Source of the DNA: Saccharibacillus sp. CPCC 101409
Lineage (GTDB): Bacteria > Bacillota > Bacilli > Paenibacillales > Paenibacillaceae
Assembly (NCBI RefSeq): GCF_030518235.1
Contig: NZ_JAULSA010000002.1
Span: 682,001 to 746,000, forward strand
Direction: 5' to 3'
DNA: 64,000 nt
Position 1 is the first letter of the stretch, and each line of letters begins with the position of its first letter. Of this stretch, positions 16,319 to 25,077 are shown piece by piece. The notes beneath the pieces were generated by a model. It was not told the DNA's origin and ran no database searches. It saw only the letters and a program-made list of their open reading frames with translations. Both the position numbers and the translations under genes were made by a program.

Positions 16319-17356
16319 ATGAACCAAAAAGCAACCGCTGCGCCGCAGAGTCTGCACCGGACGGTCGGTCTGGACGACAATCGCGCCGTCGAGATGTATA
16401 AATGTATGCTGCTCGCGCGTAAATTCGACGAGCGCTGCCTGCTGCTCCAGCGCGCGGGCAAGATCAATTTCCACGTATCCGGCGTAGGACAGGAGACGGC
16501 GCAGGTCGCCGCGGCTTTCGCGCTGGATACGCAGAAAGACTATTTCCTGCCTTATTACCGCGACTACGGATTTATGCTGGCCGTCGGCATGACGACGCGC
16601 GAGCTGATGCTGTCCGCGTTCGCCAAAGCGGAAGACCCGAACAGCGGCGGCCGCCAGATGCCGGGCCACTTCGGCAGCAAGAAGCTGCGGGTTCTGACGG
16701 GTTCGAGCCCGGTAACGACGCAGGTTCCGCATGCGGTCGGCGCCGCGCTGGCTTCCAAGATGCGCCGCGAAGAAGCCGTGTCGTTCGTGACGTTCGGCGA
16801 AGGATCGAGCAACCAGGGAGACTTCCACGAAGGCGCGAACTTCGCGGGCGTGCAGAAGCTGCCGGTCATCCTGATGTGCGAAAACAACCAGTACGCCATA
16901 TCCGTGCCGATCGCCAAGCAGCTCGCCGGCAAAGTAAGCGACCGTGCGCTGGGCTACGGCTTCCCGGGACTGCGGGTGGACGGCAACGACGCGCTGGAGA
17001 TGTTCCGCGCCGTTAGCGAAGCGCGCCTGCGCGGCGTAAGCGGCGAAGGCCCGACGCTGATCGAAGCGATGATGTACCGCTTGTCGCCGCACTCCACGTC
17101 CGACAACGATCTGGCTTACCGGACCAAAGAAGAAGTGGACGCCAACTGGAAAAAAGACGGCGTTCCGCGCTACAAGCAGTATCTGGTCGAAGCGGGACTG
17201 TGGAGCGAAGAGCAGGAAGAAGCGTATTTGAAAGAAGTCGCGCAGGAACTGAAAGAAGCGACCGAATATGCGGACAAAGCGCCGTATCCGCGCGCGGAAG
17301 ACACGCTGCTGCATGTGTACGCGGGCGACGGAAACGGACAAGGGGGAAACGACTGA
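16319..17356 (+). CDS. bkdAA: Branched-chain 2-oxoacid dehydrogenase E1 alpha subunit
   Basis: 345 aa. Thiamine-diphosphate subunit that decarboxylates 2-oxo acids derived from Val, Leu and Ile, feeding branched fatty-acid primers. Signatures: GVGQETAQVA, the TPP/Mg2+ motif GEGSSNQGDFHEGANFA (about 163-179) and CENNQYAISVP. The C-terminal RLSPHSTSDN is the phosphorylation-loop region of the family. Start at 16319 follows GAAGGAGG; the open frame to 16238 is leader. Assignment to BkdAA rather than PdhA rests on the two-subunit E1 and similarity to 2-oxoisovalerate dehydrogenase; substrate range is inferred. Confidence 0.9.
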   Translation: MNQKATAAPQSLHRTVGLDDNRAVEMYKCMLLARKFDERCLLLQRAGKINFHVSGVGQETAQVAAAFALDTQKDYFLPYYRDYGFMLAVGMTTRELMLSAFAKAEDPNSGGRQMPGHFGSKKLRVLTGSSPVTTQVPHAVGAALASKMRREEAVSFVTFGEGSSNQGDFHEGANFAGVQKLPVILMCENNQYAISVPIAKQLAGKVSDRALGYGFPGLRVDGNDALEMFRAVSEARLRGVSGEGPTLIEAMMYRLSPHSTSDNDLAYRTKEEVDANWKKDGVPRYKQYLVEAGLWSEEQEEAYLKEVAQELKEATEYADKAPYPRAEDTLLHVYAGDGNGQGGND

Positions 17357-17357
17357 T

Positions 17358-18341
17358 ATGCCGATGATGGAATATATCGACGCGATCCGGCTGGCGATGA
17401 AAGAAGAAATGGAGCAGGACTCGTCCGTGTTCGTGCTCGGCGAGGATGTGGGCGTCAAAGGCGGCGTATTCACGACGACCAAGGGACTCCAGGATCAATT
17501 CGGCGAAGACCGCGTGATCGATACGCCGCTGGCGGAATCGGCGATTGCCGGCGTGGCGATCGGGGCGGCGATGGTCGGCATGAAGCCGATCGCGGAAATG
17601 CAGTATTCGGACTTCATGCTGCCGGCCACCAACCAGATCATCAGCGAAGCGGCCAAGATCCGCTACCGTTCGAACAACGACTGGGACTGCCCGATCGTCG
17701 TGCGCGCGCCGATCGGCGGCGGCATTTTCGGCGGGCTGTACCACTCCCAGTGCCCGGAATCGATCTTTTTCGGCACGCCGGGACTCAAGATCGTCGCGCC
17801 TTACTCGGCTTACGACGCGAAGGGACTGCTCAAAGCCGCGATTCGCGACCCCGATCCGGTACTCTTTTTCGAAAATAAAAAATGTTATAAGCTGATCAAG
17901 GAAGACGTGCCGGAAGACGACTACGTGGTCCCGATCGGCAAAGCGAATCTGCTGCGCGAAGGCGACGACATCACCGTCATCAGCTACAGCCTGCCGCTGC
18001 ATTTCGCCATGCAGGCGGCCGAGGAGCTGGACAAAGAAGGCATCACGAGCCATATTCTCGATCTGCGCACGATCCAGCCGCTCGACCGCGAAGCGATCGT
18101 GGAAGCGGTCCGCCGCACGGGCAAAGTCCTGATCGTGCACGAAGACAACAAGACCGGCGGCGTGGGGGCGGAAGTCGCCGCGATCATCGCCGAGGAATGC
18201 CTGTACGAGCTGGACGCTCCGATCCGCCGCCTGTGCGGTCCGGACGCTCCGGCCATGCCGATCAACCCGCCGCAGGAGAAATTCTTCATGCTCAGCAAAG
18301 ACAAGCTGCTGGACGCGATGCGGGAACTGGCGCTGTACTAG
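17358..18341 (+). CDS. bkdAB: Branched-chain 2-oxoacid dehydrogenase E1 beta subunit
   Basis: 327 aa. Forms the alpha2-beta2 E1 with the preceding gene. Transketolase pyrimidine-binding domain with VFVLGEDVGVKGGVFTTTKG (about 23-42), DTPLAESAIAGVAIGAAMVG (about 55-74) and a C-terminal transketolase domain with DLRTIQPLDREAI. ATG one base after the E1 alpha stop (TGATATG), so tightly coupled. Confidence 0.92.
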   Translation: MPMMEYIDAIRLAMKEEMEQDSSVFVLGEDVGVKGGVFTTTKGLQDQFGEDRVIDTPLAESAIAGVAIGAAMVGMKPIAEMQYSDFMLPATNQIISEAAKIRYRSNNDWDCPIVVRAPIGGGIFGGLYHSQCPESIFFGTPGLKIVAPYSAYDAKGLLKAAIRDPDPVLFFENKKCYKLIKEDVPEDDYVVPIGKANLLREGDDITVISYSLPLHFAMQAAEELDKEGITSHILDLRTIQPLDREAIVEAVRRTGKVLIVHEDNKTGGVGAEVAAIIAEECLYELDAPIRRLCGPDAPAMPINPPQEKFFMLSKDKLLDAMRELALY

Positions 18342-18357
18342 AAGAGGAGTGAACGCA

Positions 18358-19767
18358 ATGAGCACAGAGCACAATCAGCCAAAAGACATTATCATGCCCC
18401 AGCTCGCCGAGTCGCTCGTCTCCGCGACGATCGCCAAGTGGCTGAAGCAGCCGGGCGAATCCGTGGATATGTACGAGCCGATCTGCGAAGTCATTACCGA
18501 TAAAGTCAACGCCGAGATTCCTTCGACCGAAGAAGGCGTCATGGGCGAACTGCTGGCCGGGGAAGGCCAGGAGATCGCCGTCGGCGAAATCATCTGCCGC
18601 ATCCTGACGGCAGGCTCGGGCGGCGAAGCCGCGCCCGCCGCGAAGGACGCTCCGGCTGCGCAGGCGCCGCAGCCGACGGTTCCGCCGGCCCCTGCGCCGG
18701 CCGCCGCAAGCCCGCGCCCGGCTGCTCCCGCGCGCGCAGGAGCCGCGCCGCAGGGCGCCGCGGCCGGGGAAGCGGGCGCGATGCGCGCCCGCTACTCGCC
18801 GGCGGTGCAGGCGCTGGCGGCGCAGCACGGCCTCGACCCGGCCGTAATCCCCGGCAGCGGAATGGGCGGCCGGGTAACGCGCAAAGACGTGCTCCGGTAT
18901 CTGGAGCACGGAGGCGCGTCCGCGGCGGCGCAATCGTCCGCGCCGCAGCCCGCGGTATTCGCGGCGCAGCCGCCGTCTTCGCCGCAGAACGAAGTGCGGC
19001 ACTCCGGCCTGCATCTCAGCGAGAATCCGCCGCTGCCGAAGATCGAGATCGAAGAAGGCGGACGCGGCAGCAACGAGACGTATATCGATATCACGCCGAT
19101 CCGCAATACGATCGCGACGCGTATGCGCCAGAGCGTGGCCGAGATTCCGCACGGCTGGATGATGATCGAAGTCGATATGACCAATCTGGTCAAACTGCGC
19201 AACAAATACAAAGACGAGTTCAAAAACAAAGAAGGCGTCAACCTGACGTATCCGGCGTTCGTGATCAAAGCGGTCGTCAACGCCATTAAAGACTATCCGA
19301 TCATGAACTCCGTCTGGGCGGTCGACAAGATTATCGTCAAGCGCGATATCAATATCTCGCTTGCCGTCGGCACCGAAGATTCCGTGCTGACGCCGGTCAT
19401 CAAGAAGGCCGATCAGAAAAATATCGCCGGTCTCGCGATGGAGATCGACGATCTGGCCCGCCGCACGAGAGAGCGCACGCTCAAGCTCGACGATATGCAG
19501 GGCGGGACGTTTACCGTCAACAACACCGGCTCGTTCGGCTCCATCCTGTCGCAGCCGATTATCAACTATCCGCAGGCGGCCCAGCTGACGTTCGAATCCA
19601 TCGTCAAGCGCCCGGTCGTCATCAACGACATGGTCGGCGTGCGCTCGATGGCGAACTTCTGCCTGTCGCTCGACCACCGCATCCTGGACGGCCTGATCTG
19701 CGGCCGCTTCCTCCAGCGGGTCAAAGAAAACCTGGAAGGCTATACGCTCGATACGAAATTGTATTGA
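18358..19767 (+). CDS. bkdB: Branched-chain 2-oxoacid dehydrogenase E2 (dihydrolipoyl acyltransferase)
   Basis: 469 aa. Lipoyl domain (about 8-83) with the lipoylated Lys in EVITDKVNAEI; an Ala/Pro linker (about 85-135); a peripheral subunit-binding domain (ARYSPAVQALAAQHGLD to RVTRKDVLRYL, about 142-185); a second linker; and the acetyltransferase core ending in SLDHRILDG with catalytic His and Asp. ATG at 18358 follows GAAGAGGAG; the GTG at 18349 is too close to the site. A UUCG terminator ends the operon. Confidence 0.94.
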   Translation: MSTEHNQPKDIIMPQLAESLVSATIAKWLKQPGESVDMYEPICEVITDKVNAEIPSTEEGVMGELLAGEGQEIAVGEIICRILTAGSGGEAAPAAKDAPAAQAPQPTVPPAPAPAAASPRPAAPARAGAAPQGAAAGEAGAMRARYSPAVQALAAQHGLDPAVIPGSGMGGRVTRKDVLRYLEHGGASAAAQSSAPQPAVFAAQPPSSPQNEVRHSGLHLSENPPLPKIEIEEGGRGSNETYIDITPIRNTIATRMRQSVAEIPHGWMMIEVDMTNLVKLRNKYKDEFKNKEGVNLTYPAFVIKAVVNAIKDYPIMNSVWAVDKIIVKRDINISLAVGTEDSVLTPVIKKADQKNIAGLAMEIDDLARRTRERTLKLDDMQGGTFTVNNTGSFGSILSQPIINYPQAAQLTFESIVKRPVVINDMVGVRSMANFCLSLDHRILDGLICGRFLQRVKENLEGYTLDTKLY

Positions 19768-19840
19768 GCGCGAAGAAAGCGGACCGCTGCTTCTTTTCGG
19801 TCGTCTGCTCCTTCGCGGCGCCTCGATTCGTTCAATCCGT

Positions 19841-19867
19841 CCCGGCCGTTCGCGGCCGGGATTTTTG
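19841..19867 (+). terminator. Terminator of the bkd operon
   Basis: CCCGGCCG-TTCG-CGGCCGGG, a perfect stem with a stable tetraloop, followed by ATTTTT. Confidence 0.85.
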
Positions 19868-19929
19868 TCGTCCGCCGACTCGGCTGTGCTACACTGGACC
19901 CAGAAGCAAACGGAACGGGAGGACGCGGG

Positions 19930-20721
19930 ATGAGCAAGCGAACAAACGAAGAAAAACTTTCCGGCGGCAACGTTTCGGACGTGTTCAAACAAGGCGGTAC
20001 CGTCCGAAGAGAAATAAAGCCGGATAGCGGGAGAATCCATGAGCTGTTGAATCATTTGGAAATAAAAGGCTGCGACTTTGCGCCGAGGTACCTGGGGATC
20101 GACGAGCAGGGGAGAGAAGTGTTGTCTTTTATCGAAGGCGAAGCCGGCAATTATCCGTTGAAGACCTACATGTGGAAAGAAGAAGCGCTGGAAGCGATCG
20201 CCCGTATGCTCCGCGCCTACCACGACGCCGTAAGCGATTTTCCGTTCGACGAGAGCTGGCTGCCGCTGGACGGCACGCCGCAGCCTATGGAAGTCGTCTG
20301 CCATAACGATTTTGCCGTCTACAATATCGTTTTCCGTCGCGAAATGTCGGTCGGCATCATCGACTTCGATATGGCCGCGCCCGGTCCGAAGATCTGGGAT
20401 ATCGCTTACGCGCTGTACACCTGCGCTCCGTTAAGCCGTTTTTACGTGGACGAAGCCGGCGGTCTTGTGCACTACGTTCCCGCTCGCGACGAATCCCCGA
20501 TCCGCAGCCGCATCCAGCGTTTTTTCGAAGCGTACGGAATCCCGGCAGCGGGAAACACGATCGAAACCGTTTTGCTGCGTCTGGAAGCGTTGTGCGCCAC
20601 AATGGCCCGAAAAGCCGCCGAAGGCGACCCCGCTTTCCGGAAAATGATCGACGACGGCCATCTCGACCATTACCGCGCCGACATCGTTTTCGTGTCCGAA
20701 CACGGCAGCCGCTGGATGTAA
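19930..20721 (+). CDS. Aminoglycoside phosphotransferase-family kinase
   Basis: 263 aa, APH/choline-kinase fold. N-terminal lobe begins LSGGNVSDVFKQGGTVRREI (nucleotide loop and Lys); catalytic loop VVCHNDFAVYNIVF (about 124-137) has the Brenner HxDxxxxN pattern; metal motif VGIIDFDMAAPGP (about 146-158). Small intact kinase of unknown substrate; such proteins act on sugars, amino alcohols or antibiotics. Ribosome binding site GGGAGG. It stands alone, with a palindromic repeat after it. Confidence 0.85.
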   Translation: MSKRTNEEKLSGGNVSDVFKQGGTVRREIKPDSGRIHELLNHLEIKGCDFAPRYLGIDEQGREVLSFIEGEAGNYPLKTYMWKEEALEAIARMLRAYHDAVSDFPFDESWLPLDGTPQPMEVVCHNDFAVYNIVFRREMSVGIIDFDMAAPGPKIWDIAYALYTCAPLSRFYVDEAGGLVHYVPARDESPIRSRIQRFFEAYGIPAAGNTIETVLLRLEALCATMARKAAEGDPAFRKMIDDGHLDHYRADIVFVSEHGSRWM

Positions 20722-20752
20722 ATCCTGTTCAACCGGCAGCGTTCCTCCTTTA

Positions 20753-20911
20753 GGCCGTGTACGCAAACTCAGCGACGTGCATCTTTAGCTGCCTTTTCGC
20801 CCTCCTCGGCGTCACGTTCCCTTGACGTGCCCCGGCACGCCTTCGGAAAAGTTCCTTGATGAGAACGAAAATTCAGCTAAATCTGCGTCCTTCGGAGTTT
20901 GCGTACACGCC
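20753..20911. repeat. About 160-bp palindromic intergenic element
   Basis: Ends are inverted: CGTGTACGCAAACTC (20756-20770) against GAGTTTGCGTACACG (20895-20909). Inside, TTTAGCTG and CAGCTAAAT form a second stem, and GACGTGCC/GGCACGCC a third. No open reading frame. It looks like a mobile palindromic element or structured RNA; known Paenibacillaceae intergenic repeats have similar form. Confidence 0.6.
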
Positions 20912-20923
20912 CTATAAAACATC

Positions 20924-20966
20924 AAAAAGACCGCCCTTATCACCGAAACGATGAACAAGGACGGTC
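20924..20966 (-). terminator. Terminator of prli42
   Basis: On the minus strand GACCGTCCTTGTTC and GATAAGGGCGGTC pair and are followed by TTTTTGATGTTTT. It lies about 60 bp after the miniprotein gene. Confidence 0.75.
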
Positions 20967-21027
20967 TCCGGCGCGGGAAACGTCAAACCGTACACGGCCC
21001 GCCTCACGCGCTGCAACCCGATCGATC

Positions 21028-21123
21028 CTAGCGGAACACTTCCACCAGCCCGAGCAGTACGGAGCCGACCATGGCGATCAGCATGACATAGATAAACACC
21101 TTGAACCACTTCTTATTCTGCAT
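21028..21123 (-). CDS. prli42: Prli42-like stressosome-associated miniprotein
   Basis: 31 aa with one membrane helix: MQNKKWFKVF, then IYVMLIAMVGSVLLGLVEVF. It has the pattern of Prli42: a short N-terminal (N)KK cytoplasmic tail and a single membrane span containing YxML.AM..S.LL. In Listeria this peptide anchors the stressosome to the membrane (established). ATG behind AAAAGAGGG; own terminator. Too short for automatic gene finding in many pipelines. Confidence 0.75.
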   Translation of the reverse strand: MQNKKWFKVFIYVMLIAMVGSVLLGLVEVFR

Positions 21124-21370
21124 AAATGATAGACCCTCTTTTCGTCGATAATGGACGTTCTTTTCCCGGCGTACCCTGCGCAACACCCAGCCTGAAAAAA
21201 GAACGGGCGAATGGCGGCGCAAAACGAATCCCGACGCACACCGAAAATGCCGATTTTGGTTTTTTACGAAATTCTTAGTAAGATAGAGAAGAGAAAAGAA
21301 CGGAAACCCGTTCAACGTGTCGAGAAGGTCTGGTTCAAAGCGAAGCGAATAAGCGGAGGGAGAAATTTGG

Positions 21371-21502
21371 TGTAGGAGCGTTAGCGTTCGCCTTTGAAAT
21401 CGGGAAGATTCCACTTTCAAATCTAATCAGTCTCTTCCCGATTTCAACACGCGACCTAAAGGCTTTCGAAGAAAGACACATCGAAAGCCTACGCTAACGA
21501 AT
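21371..21502. repeat. Structured element with three nested stems (cloverleaf-like)
   Basis: Within the gap 21124-21607. An outer stem CGTTAGCGT (21379-21387)/ACGCTAACG (21491-21499) encloses two hairpins: TTGAAATCGGGAAGA (21394-21408)/TCTTCCCGATTTCAA (21433-21447), 15 bp perfect, and AGGCTTTCGA (21460-21469)/TCGAAAGCCT (21481-21490), 10 bp perfect. No coding frame. The rest of the gap (21124-21370) shows only divergent A/T-rich leader sequence. Confidence 0.65.
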
Positions 21503-21607
21503 TTCTCACGCAGCCATTAAGCTTCTTCAGCGAATAGGACTTTTCCTACCCCTGAACAACAAACCCGTTCTTATTTTAGCTTATTGCGAAAGCGGAGGGA
21601 AGCTTTG

Positions 21608-22735
21608 ATGATCGACAAACAAAGATTGATCCACGAATTCCTGGAGCTGGTCCGGATCGACAGCGAAACCAAAAACGAACGGCTGATCGCCGACGTTCTG
21701 ACCAACAAATTCAAACTGCACGGCCTGGAAGTCACAGAGGACGATTCCGCGTCCCGTTCCGGACACGGAGCGGGCAATTTGATCGCTCTGCTTCCGGCTG
21801 TAGGCAATACCGATGCGCCGAAATTGTTCTTCACCTGCCATATGGACACGGTGCTGCCGGGACGCGGCGTCGATCCGGTTATCGGCGAAGACGGCTGGAT
21901 TACCAGCGCGGGCGATACGATTCTCGGCGCCGACGACAAAGCGGGCGTAGCCGCGCTGTTCGAATTGATCCGGGTGCTGCGCGAGACGGAGATTCCGCAC
22001 GGACAAATCCAGTTCGTTATTACCGCGGGCGAAGAATCCGGCCTGATGGGCGCGCGCGCGATGGACGCTTCGCTGCTCGACGCCGAGTTGGGCTACGCCG
22101 TCGATTCCAATGGCGAGATCGGCGCGATCGCGGTATCCGCGCCGACGCAGGCCAAGATCTCGATGGAGATCCACGGCAAGTCGGCGCACGCCGGCGTCAA
22201 CCCGGAAGACGGCATCAGCGCGATCCAGGTCGCCGGCAAAGCCATCGCGCGCATGAAGCTCGGGCGCATCGACAAAGACACGACGGCGAATATCGGCAGC
22301 TTCGCCGGCGGCGGCGCAACCAACGTGGTCACGGACCACGTCAAGCTGGAAGCCGAAGCGCGCAGCGTCGTGATGGAGAAAGTCGAAGCGCAGATCGCGT
22401 CGATGAAAGAAGCGCTCGAAGCGGCCTGCGCCGAATACGGCGCGAAGCCGGTGTTCCAAAGCCGGATCGCTTATCCGTCGTTCAACCATACCGACGATTC
22501 CGAGGTCGTGCGGCTGGCGAAAAAGGCGGCTTCCGGGCTGGGGCTCAGCGGACGCACCTTCCAGTCGGGCGGCGGGAGCGATGCCAACGTGTTCAACGGC
22601 TTCGGCGTGCCTACGGTCAATCTGTCGGTCGGGTACGAGAATATCCATACGACCGAAGAGCGCATCCGCGTCGACGATCTGGCCAAGCTGGCCGAGTTTA
22701 TCGTGGAAATCGTGCGGCAGTCGGTTCGCGGGTAA
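21608..22735 (+). CDS. M20-family metallopeptidase (PepT/YqjE-like)
   Basis: 375 aa. Zn-dependent exopeptidase: FTCHMDTV (first Zn ligand His and Asp), LGADDKAG (bridging Asp), TAGEESGLMG (catalytic Glu and ligand), and the dimerisation domain HGKSAHAGVNPEDG (about 178-191). FQSGGGSDANVFN and NIHTTEE finish the metal site. Similar to peptidase T-like YqjE, which acts on tripeptides or related amides. ATG 8 nt after GGAGGGA. Cytoplasmic. In this genus it lies just before nudF as in Bacillus. Confidence 0.9.
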   Translation: MIDKQRLIHEFLELVRIDSETKNERLIADVLTNKFKLHGLEVTEDDSASRSGHGAGNLIALLPAVGNTDAPKLFFTCHMDTVLPGRGVDPVIGEDGWITSAGDTILGADDKAGVAALFELIRVLRETEIPHGQIQFVITAGEESGLMGARAMDASLLDAELGYAVDSNGEIGAIAVSAPTQAKISMEIHGKSAHAGVNPEDGISAIQVAGKAIARMKLGRIDKDTTANIGSFAGGGATNVVTDHVKLEAEARSVVMEKVEAQIASMKEALEAACAEYGAKPVFQSRIAYPSFNHTDDSEVVRLAKKAASGLGLSGRTFQSGGGSDANVFNGFGVPTVNLSVGYENIHTTEERIRVDDLAKLAEFIVEIVRQSVRG

Positions 22736-22795
22736 ATCCGCGGGCCCGGCCGCCGTTAAGCGGCCGCACCTGTCGTCATAATCAGAGAGGCGGAG

Positions 22796-23365
22796 ATGAA
22801 CATGGAAGCAGGCAAAGAAAAGCTGTGGGAGAAAACGCTCGGCAGTCAGCCGATCTTCGACGGAAAAATCATTAAAGTGCAGCTCGATACGGTCGAACTG
22901 TCCGACGGTTCGCAGGCCAAACGCGAGATCGTCCGGCATCCGGGCGCGGTCGCCGTGCTGGCGCTGCGCGGCGACAAGCTGCTCGTCGTCGAGCAGTTCC
23001 GCCAGCCGCTGGGCCGGACCGAGATCGAGATTCCGGCGGGCAAGCTGGAGCCGGGCGAAGACCCGCGCGAAGCGGCCGCCCGCGAGTTGGAAGAAGAAAC
23101 CGGCTACCAGGCGCCGGAGCTGATTCACCTGTCTTCTTTTTACACGTCGCCGGGCTTCGCGGACGAAATCATTCACTTCTACGCCGCGGAAAATCTGACC
23201 GAAGGCACGCTGAATCCCGACGACGACGAGTTCCTGGAACTGACCGAGATTACGCTGGACGAAGCGTTCGAGCATATCCGGGCCGGCCGCATCAGCGACG
23301 CCAAAACGCTGATGGCCGTCTACGCCTGGCAGATCCGGCAGCTGACCGGAAAATGGCCCCTTTGA
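22796..23365 (+). CDS. nudF: ADP-ribose pyrophosphatase (Nudix hydrolase)
   Basis: 189 aa. Hydrolyses ADP-ribose to AMP and ribose 5-phosphate. The Nudix box G-x5-E-x7-REL-x-EET-G spans residues 82-104, preceded by VEQFRQPLGRTEIEIPAG, the substrate-side strand typical of NudF. ATG at 22796 or 22802 after GAGAGGCGGAG. Followed closely by the fur promoter; spoIIM, which lies here in many spore formers, is absent. Confidence 0.93.
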   Translation: MNMEAGKEKLWEKTLGSQPIFDGKIIKVQLDTVELSDGSQAKREIVRHPGAVAVLALRGDKLLVVEQFRQPLGRTEIEIPAGKLEPGEDPREAAARELEEETGYQAPELIHLSSFYTSPGFADEIIHFYAAENLTEGTLNPDDDEFLELTEITLDEAFEHIRAGRISDAKTLMAVYAWQIRQLTGKWPL

Positions 23366-23368
23366 CGT

Positions 23369-23398
23369 TTGACTTTAAAGCCCCGGTACTTCTATAAT
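23369..23398 (+). promoter_or_regulatory. fur promoter
   Basis: TTGACT (23369-23374), 18-nt spacer, TATAAT (23393-23398); start of fur lies 67 bp downstream. Confidence 0.7.
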
Positions 23399-23464
23399 AG
23401 GGAACGTGAGTTTGACAGGAGAACGGCCGGCAGGAACGGACAGGCTCCGAGGGGGAGGAGAAGC

Positions 23465-23920
23465 ATGGAAGCGCGGATTGATACGATTAAACAGCAGCTG
23501 CAGTCCAAAGGATACAAGTTGACGCCCCAGCGGGAAGCCACCGTTCGCGTTTTGCTGGAAAACGAAGAAGACCATCTGAGCGCGGAAGACGTGTTTATGC
23601 TCGTCAAGGAAAAAGCGCCCGAGATCGGTCTTGCGACCGTGTACCGGACGCTGGAACTGCTGAGCGAAATGCACGTGGTGGAGAAGCTGAATTTCGGCGA
23701 CGGCGTGTCCCGTTACGATCTCAGGGGAGAATCGAACAAACACCATCACCACCACCTGATCTGCGTACAGTGCGGCAGCATGGATGAGATTCGCGAAGAT
23801 TGGCTGCTGCCGCTCGAAGAAAGACTGGAAAACGAATATCGTTTTACGGTTCTGGACCATAGACTCGACTTTCAAGGAATCTGTCACCGCTGCAGAGCAA
23901 AGGAAGACGGCGGCGCTTAG
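23465..23920 (+). CDS. fur: Ferric uptake regulator Fur
   Basis: 151 aa. Winged-helix domain (about 1-85) with VYRTLELLSEMHVVEKL, then a metal-binding dimer domain: HHHHH (93-97), CVQC (C100, C103) and CHRC (C140, C143), the two CxxC pairs holding structural Zn. The nudF-fur-xerD order favours Fur over PerR or Zur, since paralogues look alike. ATG behind GGGGGAGGAG. It represses iron uptake genes when Fe(II) is plentiful. Confidence 0.88.
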   Translation: MEARIDTIKQQLQSKGYKLTPQREATVRVLLENEEDHLSAEDVFMLVKEKAPEIGLATVYRTLELLSEMHVVEKLNFGDGVSRYDLRGESNKHHHHHLICVQCGSMDEIREDWLLPLEERLENEYRFTVLDHRLDFQGICHRCRAKEDGGA

Positions 23921-24118
23921 GCGGCGGATTGCACGTTGACAATGAGCCGGCCCCGGCGGATCAAGACGATCCGCGCGGGGCTTTTTGCCGGATTTCCGCA
24001 GAAAGCAGGAGAATGGCCGGAGCCGTGGAATCTTTAGTCAAAGCGGCTGATCCGCAGCCCGGCCCGGGGAGACGAGAAACCTTTTTCCCGGGGAACGTTT
24101 GGAGGAGGTCCATCACCT

Positions 24119-25003
24119 GTGAGAACGCAGCTTAAGGCGTTTATAGCGTATATGGCGGAGGAAAAAGGGCGTTCCGCAAGCACGGCCGATTCGTACCGGC
24201 GAGATTTGACGCAGTTTCTCGACTTTGCGGAATCGCGCGGCGTAACGGAAGCCGGTCAAATCCGCAAATCGCATATCGCCGCTTATTTGAACGAGATGAA
24301 ACGCGCCGGCAAAGCTCCGTCGACGGTTGTCCGCGCCTCCGTTTCGATCCGTTCTTTTTTCCATTACCTGATTCGGGAGTCGGTCGTGACGCAGGACCCT
24401 TCGCTCGATCTGGAAACGCCCAAACCGGAAAAAAAGCTGCCGGTAGTGCTGAGCGTCGAAGAAGTGGAGCGGCTGCTGAACGCGCCCGATACGTCGAACG
24501 CCCAGGGAGCGCGCGACAAAGCGATGCTGGAAGTGCTGTATGCGACCGGGATCCGGGTGTCCGAGCTGATTGCGCTGGATCTCGGCGATATCGACCTGGA
24601 ACTTCGGTTTCTGCGCTGCGGGGCGGCGGGCAAGGAACGCATCGTGCCGATCGGCCGGATGACGGCGGAGTCGGTGCGGTTCTATCTCGGTCCCATGCGC
24701 GGGCAGCTGACCAAGCGCGAAGAAGAATATGCGCTGTTCCTCAACCAGCTCGGCACCCGGCTTACCCGTCAGGGCTTCTGGAAAATCATTAAAAAGTATG
24801 CGGCCGCGGCGGGGATCCAAGCCGATATTACGCCGCATACGCTGCGCCATTCTTTTGCGGCCCACTTGCTGGAAAACGGCGCGGATCTGCGTTCGGTGCA
24901 GGAAATGCTCGGGCACTCCGATATTTCCACGACCCAGATCTATACCCATGTGACGAAGCGCAATATGAAAGAAGTGTACGAAATGCACCATCCCCGGGCT
25001 TGA
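24119..25003 (+). CDS. xerD: Tyrosine recombinase XerD
   Basis: 294 aa. N-terminal SAM-like DNA-binding domain (about 1-90) and catalytic domain with Arg in TGIRVSELIAL, HTLRHSFAAHLL (HxxR), and GHSDISTTQIYTHV (second His and nucleophile Tyr). It resolves chromosome dimers at dif with a partner recombinase. GTG start after GGAGGAGGT. Position after fur matches Bacillus ripX/xerD. Stop overlaps the upstream region of pupG. Confidence 0.92.
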   Translation: MRTQLKAFIAYMAEEKGRSASTADSYRRDLTQFLDFAESRGVTEAGQIRKSHIAAYLNEMKRAGKAPSTVVRASVSIRSFFHYLIRESVVTQDPSLDLETPKPEKKLPVVLSVEEVERLLNAPDTSNAQGARDKAMLEVLYATGIRVSELIALDLGDIDLELRFLRCGAAGKERIVPIGRMTAESVRFYLGPMRGQLTKREEEYALFLNQLGTRLTRQGFWKIIKKYAAAAGIQADITPHTLRHSFAAHLLENGADLRSVQEMLGHSDISTTQIYTHVTKRNMKEVYEMHHPRA

Positions 25004-25077
25004 AGCCCGTGAGCGGGCGCCGTTCGGCGTTCGCGGCAGAATTATTATATATTATGAAAACGGAGCGTGCAGCACAT

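Noticed and set aside
18292..20304. 670-aa open frame on the minus strand
   Set aside because: It lies antisense to the whole E2 gene. Its Arg/His-rich composition is typical of a GC-rich shadow frame, and it has no ribosome binding site.
21581..23275. 564-aa open frame on the minus strand
   Set aside because: Antisense to the M20 peptidase and nudF; composition and lack of motifs mark it as a shadow.
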